Part shown: positions 26,992 through 34,822 of the stretch, piece by piece | Position numbering within the stretch: position 1 is the first letter of the stretch | Layout of the letters: each line of letters begins with the position of its first letter | Assembly (NCBI GenBank): GCA_964583765.1 | Contig: CAZOWW010000037.1 | Location: forward strand, 1-40,701 | Direction of reading: 5' to 3' | Length of the DNA stretch: 40,701 bases | Source: CAZOWW01 sp964583765 | GTDB taxonomy: Bacteria > Actinomycetota > Actinomycetes > Actinomycetales > Kineosporiaceae | Made by a program: the position numbers and the translations under genes | Notes under the pieces: generated by a model | What the model was told of the DNA's origin: nothing | The model's database searches: none | The model's input: the letters and a program-made list of their open reading frames with translations, nothing else

Positions 26992-29022
26992 ATGCTCTCT
27001 TCCTCTCGCGCTCGGTTGGCCTTGGCCGCCGGTGCAGCGGCCGCCCTGGTGGGAGCCATGGCGGTGCCGAGCAGCGCTTTCGCCGCCTCGGCCCATCCCC
27101 GCGTCCCGGTCCCGAACGCCCAGCCCGAGTTGGCCGGCGCGCGGGCGACGGCCACCCCGGCCTCCGGACAGAAGCTCCAGGTGCGGGTGCACCTGGCGCT
27201 GCGCTCCAAGGACACGATCACTGACGCGATCAAGGCGGTCAGTGACCCGAGCAGCTCGAGCTACCACCGTTACCTGACGCCTGCGCAGTTCCGCGCCCGG
27301 TACTCGCCGACCCAGGCAAGCGTCGACACGGTGCGCTCGTTCCTGTCGGGCTACGGCGTGAAGGTCACCGACGTGACGGCCAACCGGACCACGGTGACCG
27401 CCGTCGGCACGGTCAGCCAGCTCGAGGCCGCATTCGGCACGACGCTGCGCACCTACCAACTCGACGGCAAGCAGGTGCGGGCAGCCGCCACCGCGGTCAG
27501 CGTGCCCAAGGAACTGCAGGGCGTCGTCCTCGGCGTCTCGGGGCTGGCCAGCCACAGCACGCTCGTCTCGCCGAGCCGGGAGACCAACCAGGGCCGCATC
27601 GTCCCCCGCACCAGTTACGCCCGGGCGGCCAAGGCGACCGGGTCGGCCCCGCCGCCGGACGCCTTCGTGAACGCCCCGCCGCTGTCGTCGTACTTCGGCG
27701 AGAAGTTGGCGACCACGGTCCCGACCGCGTACGGCAAGGTCCAGCCCTACGCCACGCGCGGGTACACCCCGTCGCAGCTGGAGAGCGTCTACGGTCTGGG
27801 CGCCGCCTACAACGCCGGCATCACGGGCAAGGGCGTGCGGGTGGCCATCACCGACGCCTACGCCTCCCCCCTGATCGTCAAGGACGCGAACACCTACTCG
27901 GTCAAGTACAAGGTGGGCGGCTTCGGCGCGGGCCAGTTCCGCCAGATCCTGCCCTCCGCCTTCCAGTACGGCTACGACGACACCGAGAACGGTGACCAGT
28001 GCGACGAGCGCGGCTGGTACGGCGAGGAGACCCTGGACGTCGAGGCGGTCCACGCCGTGGCACCCAAGGCGAACGTCCTGTACGTCGCCGCGGCCTCCTG
28101 CGACAACCTGGACCTCGCGGACGCGTTGGACACGGTCGTCGACGGGCACCTGGCGGACATCATCACCAACTCCTGGGGCGGCACGGACGAGAGCAACGGC
28201 TCGGCCGAGCTCGACTCGATCTACGAGCAGATCTTCGTCCAGGCGGCGCTCGAGGGCATCGGCGTCTACTACTCCTCGGGTGACAACGGCGACGGCTCGG
28301 CGCTCAACAACGGCGTGCCGACCGCCGAGGCCCCGGCGAACAGCCCGTGGGTGACCGCGGTCGGCGGGACCTCCCTGGGCGTCGACGCCAAGGGCAAGCG
28401 CCTGTTCGAGACCGGCTGGAGCACCTCCAAGTCGATCCTCACCGACAGCGCCTGGTCGCCGGCCCTGCCCGGCAACTACGTGTACGGCGCGGGCGGCGGC
28501 ACCAGCCAGGTCTTCACCCAGCCCTGGTACCAGCGCACCGTCGTGCCGGTGAGCCTGTCCACGCGGTACTCGGACTACTACGCCCGGGTGATCCCGGACG
28601 TCGCGGCGATCGGGGACCCCAACACGGGCTTCCTGATCGGTGAGACGCAGACCTTCCCCGACGGTTCGACCAAGTACAGCGAGTACCGGATCGGTGGTAC
28701 CTCGCTGGCGAGCCCGGTCTTCGCCGGGATCATGGCCCTGGCGGACCAGGCAGCAGGCTTCAAGCACGGCTTCGCCAACCCCGCCCTCTACGCCAAGGCA
28801 GGCACCCCGTCCTTCTACGACGAGAAGCCGATCACCGGTCTCGGCGTGGTGCGGGTGGACTACGTCAACGGTGTCGACGCCAGCGACGGGTTCCTCACCT
28901 CGCTGCGGACGATCGACAGCACCGTGACGACGACGCTGGCCGTCGCCCCGGGCTACGACGACATCACGGGTATCGGTTCGCCGAACGGCTTCACCCTGAT
29001 CAAGGCTCTGAAGAAGCGCTGA
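26992..29022 (+). CDS. Secreted S53 family serine-carboxyl peptidase (sedolisin/kumamolisin type)
   Basis: A 676-residue secreted protease precursor. Signal: LALAAGAAAALVGAMAVPSSAFA. Propeptide of the pro-kumamolisin type about 50-200 (KDTITDAIKAVSDPSSSSYH, RYLTPAQFRARYSPTQ), then a spacer to about 255 and the catalytic domain from TPSQLESVYGL. The Glu-Asp pair is Glu345/Asp349 (GEETLDVEAVHAVAPKA), the oxyanion Asp is Asp431 (YYSSGDNGDG), and the nucleophile is Ser571 in GGTSLASPVFAG (usually SGTS). C-terminal GYDDITGIGSPNGF supplies the calcium-site end. S53 enzymes usually work at acid pH outside the cell. Start ATG 26992 has GAAGGGA upstream. An 18-bp-stem terminator follows. Confidence 0.93.
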   Translation: MLSSSRARLALAAGAAAALVGAMAVPSSAFAASAHPRVPVPNAQPELAGARATATPASGQKLQVRVHLALRSKDTITDAIKAVSDPSSSSYHRYLTPAQFRARYSPTQASVDTVRSFLSGYGVKVTDVTANRTTVTAVGTVSQLEAAFGTTLRTYQLDGKQVRAAATAVSVPKELQGVVLGVSGLASHSTLVSPSRETNQGRIVPRTSYARAAKATGSAPPPDAFVNAPPLSSYFGEKLATTVPTAYGKVQPYATRGYTPSQLESVYGLGAAYNAGITGKGVRVAITDAYASPLIVKDANTYSVKYKVGGFGAGQFRQILPSAFQYGYDDTENGDQCDERGWYGEETLDVEAVHAVAPKANVLYVAAASCDNLDLADALDTVVDGHLADIITNSWGGTDESNGSAELDSIYEQIFVQAALEGIGVYYSSGDNGDGSALNNGVPTAEAPANSPWVTAVGGTSLGVDAKGKRLFETGWSTSKSILTDSAWSPALPGNYVYGAGGGTSQVFTQPWYQRTVVPVSLSTRYSDYYARVIPDVAAIGDPNTGFLIGETQTFPDGSTKYSEYRIGGTSLASPVFAGIMALADQAAGFKHGFANPALYAKAGTPSFYDEKPITGLGVVRVDYVNGVDASDGFLTSLRTIDSTVTTTLAVAPGYDDITGIGSPNGFTLIKALKKR

Positions 29023-29038
29023 CCGGAACCCCGTACGA

Positions 29039-29079
29039 CGAGGGGCCCGCCGCCGGATCTTCCGGTGGCGGGCCCCTCG
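29039..29079. terminator. Bidirectional terminator, 18-bp stem
   Basis: CGAGGGGCCCGCC (29039-29051) is the exact complement of 29067-29079. The stem continues inward by five more pairs (one G-T) to an ATCTT loop. It separates the S53 gene from the convergent ahpD. Confidence 0.9.
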
Positions 29080-29118
29080 TGCGGGTTCGGGCCGGTGGAT
29101 CGGACCCCGGCCGGTGAG

Positions 29119-29670
29119 TCAGACGCCGGCCAGCACGTCCTCCGCCTCCAGGGTGACCGAGACCGCATGCACGACAGCCGCGATCCGCAGTGCCTCGTGC
29201 AACTGGTCCCGAGGCACCCCCGCCTCCCGAACCGCCTGCTCGTGCGAGGCCAGGCACTGGGCGCAGCCGTTCACCGCACTCACCGCGAAGGACCAGAACT
29301 CGAAGTCGGCCTTGTCGACCCCGCCCGAGGACCCGATCACGTGCATCCGCAGCCGGGCGGGCAGCTCGTCGTACCCGGCCACCCCGGCCTCCCGCAGGTC
29401 GTGCTTGCTGCGGTAGTAGATGTTGTTCATCGCCATGATCGCCGCCGCGGCGCGGGCCGCCGTCGCCGCCACCTCGCTCAGGTGCTCGCGGGCGTCGGCC
29501 TCCAGGGCGCGCAGCACCGCGGGGTTGCGCGCCGCGATGGCCGTGGCCAGCACCGTGCCCCAGAGACGCTGCTCGGGCAGGGTGGAGGTACCGATCGTGG
29601 AGCCGAGGTTCAGCTTGAGGTCCTTGGCGTACTCGGGCAGCCGGGACTTCAGGTCGTCCAGCCCGCTCAC
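29119..29670 (-). CDS. ahpD: Alkyl hydroperoxide reductase AhpD
   Basis: A 183-residue carboxymuconolactone-decarboxylase-fold peroxidase that, in mycobacteria, recycles AhpC. The active site is in FEFWSFAVSAVNGCAQCLASHE: Glu (position 118 in M. tuberculosis numbering), the CxxC pair (130/133) and the His of SHE (137) are kept. The His at 132 is replaced by Gln here. The opening LPEYAKDLKLNLG is characteristic. The start is GTG 29670, overlapping the ahpC stop in a GTGA arrangement, so the two proteins are probably made together. Length matches the family. Confidence 0.93.
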   Translation of the reverse strand: MSGLDDLKSRLPEYAKDLKLNLGSTIGTSTLPEQRLWGTVLATAIAARNPAVLRALEADAREHLSEVAATAARAAAAIMAMNNIYYRSKHDLREAGVAGYDELPARLRMHVIGSSGGVDKADFEFWSFAVSAVNGCAQCLASHEQAVREAGVPRDQLHEALRIAAVVHAVSVTLEAEDVLAGV

Positions 29671-30242
29671 GCGGTCATCAGCTCCGTCACGTCCAGGGTG
29701 GCCGCGCCCTTGCGCCAGTTGCACGGGCACAGTTCGTCGGTCTGCAGGGCGTCCAGGACCCGCAGGACCTCCTCGACGTTGCGACCGACCGAGCCTGCGG
29801 TGACCGAGGCGAACTGGATCACGCCGTCGGGGTCCATGATGAAGGTCGCGCGGTCCGCCACGCCGTCCGCGTTCAGCACGCCGGTGGCTGCCGCCAGTTC
29901 CCGCTTGAGGTCCGACAGCATCGGGAAGGGCAGGGCCTTGAGGTCCGGGTGCTGGCGACGCCAGGCGTAGTGCACGAACTCGCTGTCCACGGAGGCCCCC
30001 AGCACCTGGGTGTCCCGGTCTGCGAACTCGCCCTCGAGCCGGCCGAACTCGGCGATCTCGGTCGGGCAGACGAAGGTGAAGTCCTTGGGCCAGAAGAACA
30101 CGACCCGCCACTTGCCGGCGTGACTGGCGGGCGTGACCGTCGTGAAGAAGTCCTCGGGCACGCTCGCCGCAACGGCGGAGAGGTCACCCGGGATCACGGC
30201 GGTCAGCGAGTACTCGGGGAAAGCGTCACCGATGGACAGCAT
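29667..30242 (-). CDS. ahpC: Peroxiredoxin AhpC
   Basis: A 191-residue 2-Cys peroxiredoxin that reduces hydrogen and organic peroxides. Peroxidatic Cys59 is in FFWPKDFTFVCPTEIAEF, and the C-terminal CPCNWRKG (Cys172, Cys174) holds the resolving cysteines typical of the AhpD-linked mycobacterial type. Start ATG 30242, with GAGGAG about 12 bases upstream, a little far. Only 26 bp separate it from the MFS gene ahead, so its own promoter would lie within the MFS 3' end, or it is read through from marR. No OxyR or FurA gene is in view. Confidence 0.94.
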   Translation of the reverse strand: MLSIGDAFPEYSLTAVIPGDLSAVAASVPEDFFTTVTPASHAGKWRVVFFWPKDFTFVCPTEIAEFGRLEGEFADRDTQVLGASVDSEFVHYAWRRQHPDLKALPFPMLSDLKRELAAATGVLNADGVADRATFIMDPDGVIQFASVTAGSVGRNVEEVLRVLDALQTDELCPCNWRKGAATLDVTELMTA

Positions 30243-30268
30243 GGGGGCTTGGGTCTCCTCGCACTGGG

Positions 30269-31675
30269 TCAGGCGGGCCGGGCATTCGGCCCATGGTCCT
30301 CCGAGGCAAGCCCGCCGAGTGGTACTGCCATCCTCGCCGATCTTCCGGCGGGGCGCTGACTCGAAGTGGGAGTGGCAGTCGTCACAGTGCGCCCAGTTGC
30401 GATCACTGCAGGTATCCCCTTCTCCAGGGTTCCCTTCTCGGACGCCGTCCCCGGTGATCCCGCGCTCCCGCGGCGACGCCGCGCCGGCAGGAGCACCGTC
30501 AGGCCCACGAGCACGGCGATCGCGATCGCCACGAGACCACCGAAGAGGATCGACCACCGCGGCCCCCAGACCTGCCCGATCCACCCGACGAGGGGCGAGC
30601 CCAGCGGCGTGCCCCCCATGAAGATGGCCAGGTAGAGGGCCATCACCCGGCCCCGCAGATGCGCCGGGGTGGACAGCTGGATGAGCGCGTTGGACGCCGT
30701 CATCATGGTCAGCGCGCACAGCCCCACCGGCGGGAGCGCGAGCGCGAAGGTGAGGTAGCTGGGCATCAACGCGGCCACGCAGGCCACCACCCCGAACGCC
30801 AGCGTCGAGACCACGATCAGTCCCAGCCCCGGTCGGGACCTCCTGGCCGCGAGCAGGGCACCGGCGAGGGAACCGATCGCCATCACCGAACCGAGCAGGC
30901 CGTACTCGCCCGCACCCTTGTCGAAGGTCACCCGAGCGACCAGGGCGGTGGTCAGCTGGAAGTTCAGGCCGAAGGTGCCCACCAGGCCGACGATGACCAG
31001 CACCGCGAGCAGATCCGGGCGCGAGCGCAGGTACCGCAGGCTCTCCCCGAATCCGCCGCGGTCCCGACCGCGCGATCCCGTCCGCAACTCCTGCACCCGG
31101 ATCCGGGTCAACGAGACGAGCACCGCGCAGAAGGACGCAGCGTTGATCAGGAACACCGGTCCGGTGCCGAACCGGTGGATCAGCAGTCCGGCCACCCCCG
31201 GGCCGAGCAACCGCCCGGCGTGGAAGGAGGCGCTGTTGAGCCCCACCGCGTTGGCCAGTTGCTCGCGCGGCACGAGCTCCGAGACGAACGCCTGGCGGGC
31301 GGGACCGTCGAAGGCCGCGACCACGCCGAGCAGGCCGGCCAGCAGGTAGACCTCGGCCAGGGTGGCCGCCCCGGCGAGCACGAGCAGGCCGAGCACGAGA
31401 GCGAGGACGGCGGAGGCCGCCTGGGTGACCATGAGCAGCCGCCGCCTGTTGACCCGATCGGCCACCGCACCGGTCACCGGCAACAGCAGCAGCACCGGGG
31501 CGAACTGCAGCCCGGTGGTGATGCCGACCGCGACCCCGGACTCGTGGCTGAGCTGGGTGAGCACGAGCCAGTCCTGGGCCACCCGCTGCATCCAGGTACC
31601 GGTGTTCGAGACGAGGGCGCCGATCGCCCAGCGGCGGTAGTTGGGCACCCGGCAGGAGGCGAAGGTGGGGCTCAC
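30269..31675 (-). CDS. MFS exporter coupled to a MarR regulator
   Basis: A 468-residue MFS_3-type transporter (NYRRWAIGALVSNTGTWMQR, QDWLVLTQLS, GAVADRVNRRRLLMVTQ, GPARQAFVSELVPREQLANA, GRVMALYLAIFMGGTPLGSP) with about 12 membrane segments. After the last one, from LLPARRRRGSAGS, there is a soluble, low-complexity tail of about 65 residues that runs almost to ahpC. Start GTG 31675 overlaps the marR stop (GTGA). MarR-MFS pairs usually export the compound that the MarR protein senses; the substrate is unknown. The GC-rich tail also overlies the region where the ahpC promoter should be. Confidence 0.87.
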   Translation of the reverse strand: MSPTFASCRVPNYRRWAIGALVSNTGTWMQRVAQDWLVLTQLSHESGVAVGITTGLQFAPVLLLLPVTGAVADRVNRRRLLMVTQAASAVLALVLGLLVLAGAATLAEVYLLAGLLGVVAAFDGPARQAFVSELVPREQLANAVGLNSASFHAGRLLGPGVAGLLIHRFGTGPVFLINAASFCAVLVSLTRIRVQELRTGSRGRDRGGFGESLRYLRSRPDLLAVLVIVGLVGTFGLNFQLTTALVARVTFDKGAGEYGLLGSVMAIGSLAGALLAARRSRPGLGLIVVSTLAFGVVACVAALMPSYLTFALALPPVGLCALTMMTASNALIQLSTPAHLRGRVMALYLAIFMGGTPLGSPLVGWIGQVWGPRWSILFGGLVAIAIAVLVGLTVLLPARRRRGSAGSPGTASEKGTLEKGIPAVIATGRTVTTATPTSSQRPAGRSARMAVPLGGLASEDHGPNARPA

Positions 31676-32274
31676 GAGTCGGTGATCCTCCTCAGGATCT
31701 CGGTGGCGGCCAGCAGCACGGACCGGTCGGCCGGGGACAGCGCCTCGATCTCCCGGGCGAGCCAGGCGGTGCGGCGGCGGCGGGTCTCCAGCACGATCTC
31801 CCGCCCTCCGCCGGTCAGGGTGATGACCACCTGCCGGCCGTCCGCCGGGTGGGCGGTCCGGGCGACCAGCCCTCGGTCGAGCACGTGCGCGAGCGTGCGG
31901 GTCATGGACGGCGGCTGCACCCGTTCGTGATCGGCCAGCTCGCGTGGCGTCATCGGCCCGTGCCGGTCGAGAACCGCGAGCACCGAGAACTGGGAGTCGC
32001 TCAGATCGGTGTCCGCCTTCTCGGCCCGCAACCTGCGGGCACAGCGCAGCAGGCAGACGCGTAGCTCCGTGGCGAGCGTGGGGGCGTCGTCGCCCTCCTC
32101 AGGCTGGGTGGACCCCGGCGCGAGCGGAACCGCCCCGGCCGGCGAGGCCCCGGACCGGGAGACCCCGCTCCGCGAGGACCCGGGCTGGGGGAACCCGGGG
32201 CGTTCCGGCTCCGTCTGCGGGAGCCCGCCCCTCCCGGATGCGGCCAGGACCGGTGCAGGAGCAGGTTCGCGCAT
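31672..32274 (-). CDS. MarR family transcriptional regulator
   Basis: A 200-residue regulator. Residues about 65-195 are a MarR winged helix: LATELRVCLLRCARRLRAE, LSDSQFSVLAVLDRHGPMTP, the recognition segment HERVQPPSMTRTLAHVLDRG, and the wing VARTAHPADGRQVVITLT. The first 60 residues are a Pro/Gly/Ser-rich extension with SRSG repeats (GSSRSGVSRSGASPAG), absent from typical MarR proteins. Start ATG 32274 has only a weak ribosome-binding site; a later start inside the extension cannot be excluded. A palindromic operator sits 14-47 bp upstream, so self-regulation is likely. The MFS gene overlaps its end. Confidence 0.9.
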   Translation of the reverse strand: MREPAPAPVLAASGRGGLPQTEPERPGFPQPGSSRSGVSRSGASPAGAVPLAPGSTQPEEGDDAPTLATELRVCLLRCARRLRAEKADTDLSDSQFSVLAVLDRHGPMTPRELADHERVQPPSMTRTLAHVLDRGLVARTAHPADGRQVVITLTGGGREIVLETRRRRTAWLAREIEALSPADRSVLLAATEILRRITDS

Positions 32275-32287
32275 GACACCAGCCTAA

Positions 32288-32321
32288 ATCGTTAGTCAAA
32301 CTAATTACCGTTGCTAACGAT
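32288..32321. promoter_or_regulatory. MarR-type operator upstream of marR
   Basis: Two nested inverted repeats in an AT-rich patch. The outer is ATCGTTAG (32288-32295) with CTAACGAT (32314-32321). The inner is TTAGT CAA ACTAA (32292-32304), the size and spacing typical of MarR dimers. It lies directly ahead of marR and is the most AT-rich stretch for hundreds of bases. Confidence 0.65.
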
Positions 32322-32530
32322 CCCCTGGAGGAATCTGTTCCCGGGTCCCGATCCCGAACCCCGACACGACCAGGAGCAGCGAGAACCCGAGGTGACCGGT
32401 CTCCCGCCGCCCGTGGTCGCGCGTGACCCGTCCGGGTGAAAGCGACGCCGGCCGCTCGGCCACGCGCCCGCCGCCAGGCAGGCTGAGCCGTGGGTCGAGC
32501 CGAGAACCAGTACTGGATCGGAGTTCCGAC

Positions 32531-32914
32531 GTGCCCGACCCCACTCCGCCCGCCGGCCCCAGCCGGCCCGCCACCGAGGAGAGCGCCGAGCGGCGACCGG
32601 GCGCCCCCACCACGCCGGCACCGGTGGTCCGGAGACCGGGCTACGTCGCCTACGCCCCGGAGGAATGTCCGAGGGTGCGGGTGCGCCCCACCACCCATCC
32701 GATCTGGCTGCCCGGGCGGCTCCACGCCTGGCTGCGGAGCGCGCAGGGTTGGCGCGGAGTGGTTACTTTCCGTACGCATGCCGGCCTGGAGTACTACCTT
32801 GATCTCCCGGCCGAGCAGATCCGCCAAGTCAACATGGGATCACCGGATGAATTGTCCGAAGGTGCCCTGGACGGCAGCGATGGGATCGACCCTCCCCTTC
32901 CGATTTGGCCGTGA
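32531..32914 (+). CDS. Hypothetical protein, 127 residues
   Basis: I do not recognise this protein. It is soluble. Residues 1-40 are Pro/Ala/Arg-rich and look disordered. The rest is a small ordered block with WLPGRLHAWLRSAQGWRGVV, TFRTHAGLEYYLDLPAEQIR and QVNMGSPDEL, ending in acidic LDGSDGIDPPLPIWP. The start at GTG 32531 has CGGAG seven bases upstream; the frame is also open from an ATG at 32423, but the sequence between is GC-shadow-like. It precedes the ArfA-like operon by 119 bp. Coding is likely because the frame ends in a well-formed domain and base use drops to AT-rich right after the stop. Confidence 0.6.
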   Translation: MPDPTPPAGPSRPATEESAERRPGAPTTPAPVVRRPGYVAYAPEECPRVRVRPTTHPIWLPGRLHAWLRSAQGWRGVVTFRTHAGLEYYLDLPAEQIRQVNMGSPDELSEGALDGSDGIDPPLPIWP

Positions 32915-33033
32915 TCCGTGAGTCGTAATCATTGCGATGGTATTTTGCAATCATCCCGTTACTATTACTCTCCGTGCACATGTGAAACACTTCTCTTCGC
33001 GCCCTCCCCGTCCGACTCGGGTCGGAGGTTCCC
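32915..33033 (+). promoter_or_regulatory. AT-rich promoter region of the ArfA-like operon
   Basis: Bases 32920-32990 are far more AT-rich than their surroundings. They hold ATTGC/GCAAT (32931-32935 with 32947-32951), possible -10 boxes TATTTT (32941-32946) and TACTAT (32960-32965), and the palindrome CACATGTG (32977-32984). The Shine-Dalgarno GGAGG at 33024-33028 serves GTG 33034. I cannot choose a single -35. Confidence 0.5.
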
Positions 33034-33456
33034 GTGACCTGGTTCGTCGTCCAATCCCTGCTCGTGATCATTCCGGCGTTCGCCCTGGGCGTCCTGGTCG
33101 GCTGGTTGTGGTGGGGCCGCGCGCCCCAGCCCCTCCCCGCCGTGGACAGTGCCCCCGCGGTGCCGGTCACCGTGCCCTCGGCCACCCCGGCCGCGGTGCA
33201 GGTGATCGACCTCACCGAAGGGGGTTCCGTCCCGCACCACGAACCCCTGCCGCAGGGTGAACCCGCACCGCACCACGAACCCGTGCCCCGCACGGACGAC
33301 GGCGCCTCCTCGGGCCCTCAGCTCTCTCCCGCGGGGACGGAGCCACAGATGCTCGCGGTCGACCTGACCGGCCTGGAGGCCGTTCCCGCCGAGGTTGTGA
33401 TCGGTGACGTGGCGGCCCCGGAGCCGCCCGCACACTCCTCGGACGTCGCGCCGTGA
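33034..33456 (+). CDS. Small single-span membrane protein upstream of ArfA-like gene
   Basis: A 140-residue protein: one N-terminal membrane helix (WFVVQSLLVIIPAFALGVLVGWLWWG, two segments of one span) and a long Pro/Ala/Glu-rich outer tail. The tail has an imperfect repeat, HHEPLPQGEPAP and HHEPVP. Start GTG 33034 has GGAGG six bases upstream. Its stop overlaps the GTG of the OmpA-family gene (GTGA, 33453-33456). In Mycobacterium the porin-like ArfA has two small membrane partners, ArfB and ArfC; by position and form this may be a functional counterpart, although I cannot show homology. Confidence 0.75.
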   Translation: MTWFVVQSLLVIIPAFALGVLVGWLWWGRAPQPLPAVDSAPAVPVTVPSATPAAVQVIDLTEGGSVPHHEPLPQGEPAPHHEPVPRTDDGASSGPQLSPAGTEPQMLAVDLTGLEAVPAEVVIGDVAAPEPPAHSSDVAP

Positions 33457-34658
33457 CGCCGCCGAATGCCACCGCCACGAGTCGGCAGGCACCGGTGGGG
33501 GGCTATGCGGCTCCCACAGCCGACCCGACGGGCTCGCTCCCGGCAGGACGACCGATCGGGGCCCGTACGGTGCTCCCGGCCGCCGTCCCCGGTGACGGCT
33601 GGGAGCGACGGGTCCGCTCGACCACGGTGCCCATCGTGGTCGGCGCGGTGGGGCTGGCGGCCCTCGGCACCGTCCAACTGATCCCCAACCGGATCTCCAT
33701 GGAGCATCAGCTCACCAACGCCTCGCAGTCGGCGTTGCGGGCCGCGGGGATCGACGGTCTCACCGTGACGTTCAGCGGCCGCGACGCCGTCCTGCACGGG
33801 CAGATCCGCGTTCCGGGCACCGCGCTGCGTGCCCTGACCGTCGTACGAGGTGTGGACGGAGTCCGCGTGGTCCGCTCTGATCTGACCCCCGGTGGGAGCA
33901 GCTCCCCCACGACGGCCCCGGTCCGCCGGGTCCAGCCCCGGGAACTGATCGCCACCGTCGCCTCGGGAACGGTGACCCTCACCGGCAGCGTGCCGAATGC
34001 CCGCGCCCGCGCCGCGTTGGTGGCAGCTGCGTCCGAGGTCTTCGGCCCGGGCGCCGTGCTCGACCAGCTCACGGTGGAACCCGGCGCGGCCGCGCCGGAC
34101 GCCCCGGCCCTGACCGAGCTGCTCACCGCCTTCGGCGCGCAGACCACGGGCGCGATCATCGACCTGAGCGGCAACCGGCTGACTCTCACGGGCACCGTCC
34201 CCAGCCCCCAGGCCCACACCGCGGTGATCGAGGCCGCGACCCGGTTCGGCGGCAATGCGGGAAGGATCGTCGACCAGCTCAGCATCGCCCCCACGGTGAG
34301 CGCGGACGAACTGCAGAAGTCCCTGGACGCGCTGGCGACCATCACCTTCCGCGCCTCCAGCACCACCCTGACCCTCCACAGCAAGGCCGTGGTCCGCCGG
34401 GCGGCGCGGGTCCTGCTCGACGGGCCCGACTTCCGCATCAGCATCCAGGGCCACACGGACAACCAGGGCAGTCACGCGACCAGCCTGCCGCTGAGCGAGG
34501 CCAGGGCGGAGGCCGTGCGGGACCGGCTCGTGGCCCTGGGGGTCGACCCCGCCCGACTCCTCACGGCGGGTCTCGGCGAGTCCAAGCCCCTGGCCGCGAA
34601 CGACACCCCCGAACACCGATCGCTCAACCGTCGGGTCGACCTCGTCGTCCTGCCCTGA
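33453..34658 (+). CDS. ArfA/OmpATb-like membrane protein: TM, BON domains, OmpA C-terminal domain
   Basis: A 401-residue protein. A disordered N-terminus is followed by one membrane helix about 58-77 (TTVPIVVGAVGLAALGTVQL). BON-like repeats come next (ISMEHQLTNASQSALRAAGI, TVTFSGRDAVLHGQI; a second set around TVASGTVTLTGSVPNARARA, a third around SGNRLTLTGTVPSPQAH). Residues about 285-401 are an OmpA peptidoglycan-binding domain (FRISIQGHTDNQGS, LSEARAEAVRDRL, GLGESKPLAANDT, NRRVDLVVLP). This order matches ArfA (OmpATb) of M. tuberculosis, linked there to ammonia release and acid adaptation. Start GTG 33453 overlaps the upstream gene. Function in a non-mycolate wall is unknown. Confidence 0.85.
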   Translation: MTPPNATATSRQAPVGGYAAPTADPTGSLPAGRPIGARTVLPAAVPGDGWERRVRSTTVPIVVGAVGLAALGTVQLIPNRISMEHQLTNASQSALRAAGIDGLTVTFSGRDAVLHGQIRVPGTALRALTVVRGVDGVRVVRSDLTPGGSSSPTTAPVRRVQPRELIATVASGTVTLTGSVPNARARAALVAAASEVFGPGAVLDQLTVEPGAAAPDAPALTELLTAFGAQTTGAIIDLSGNRLTLTGTVPSPQAHTAVIEAATRFGGNAGRIVDQLSIAPTVSADELQKSLDALATITFRASSTTLTLHSKAVVRRAARVLLDGPDFRISIQGHTDNQGSHATSLPLSEARAEAVRDRLVALGVDPARLLTAGLGESKPLAANDTPEHRSLNRRVDLVVLP

Positions 34659-34660
34659 CC

Positions 34661-34689
34661 CGTCCCCGGGGCGTCACCTCCCGGGGACG
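34661..34689 (+). terminator. Terminator after ArfA-like gene
   Basis: CGTCCCCGGG (34661-34670) pairs perfectly with CCCGGGGACG (34680-34689) over a 9-nt loop, three bases past the stop codon. Confidence 0.8.
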
Positions 34690-34756
34690 CCGCCACCGTT
34701 CGTCCGCCCGCCGGTTCGTCTCCTCGTCCCGGCGGGCGGTCCCGTACCCGCGGTGA

Positions 34757-34789
34757 CCCTGTCGAACGAACCCTGTCGAACGAACCCTG
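34757..34789. repeat. 14-bp tandem repeat
   Basis: CCCTGTCGAACGAA occurs twice in tandem (34757-34770, 34771-34784) followed by CCCTG. It lies between the terminator and the DUF2530-like gene. Confidence 0.9.
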
Positions 34790-34822
34790 CCCGCCGCTCG
34801 GCCCGGTCGGTAGGCTGACCAC

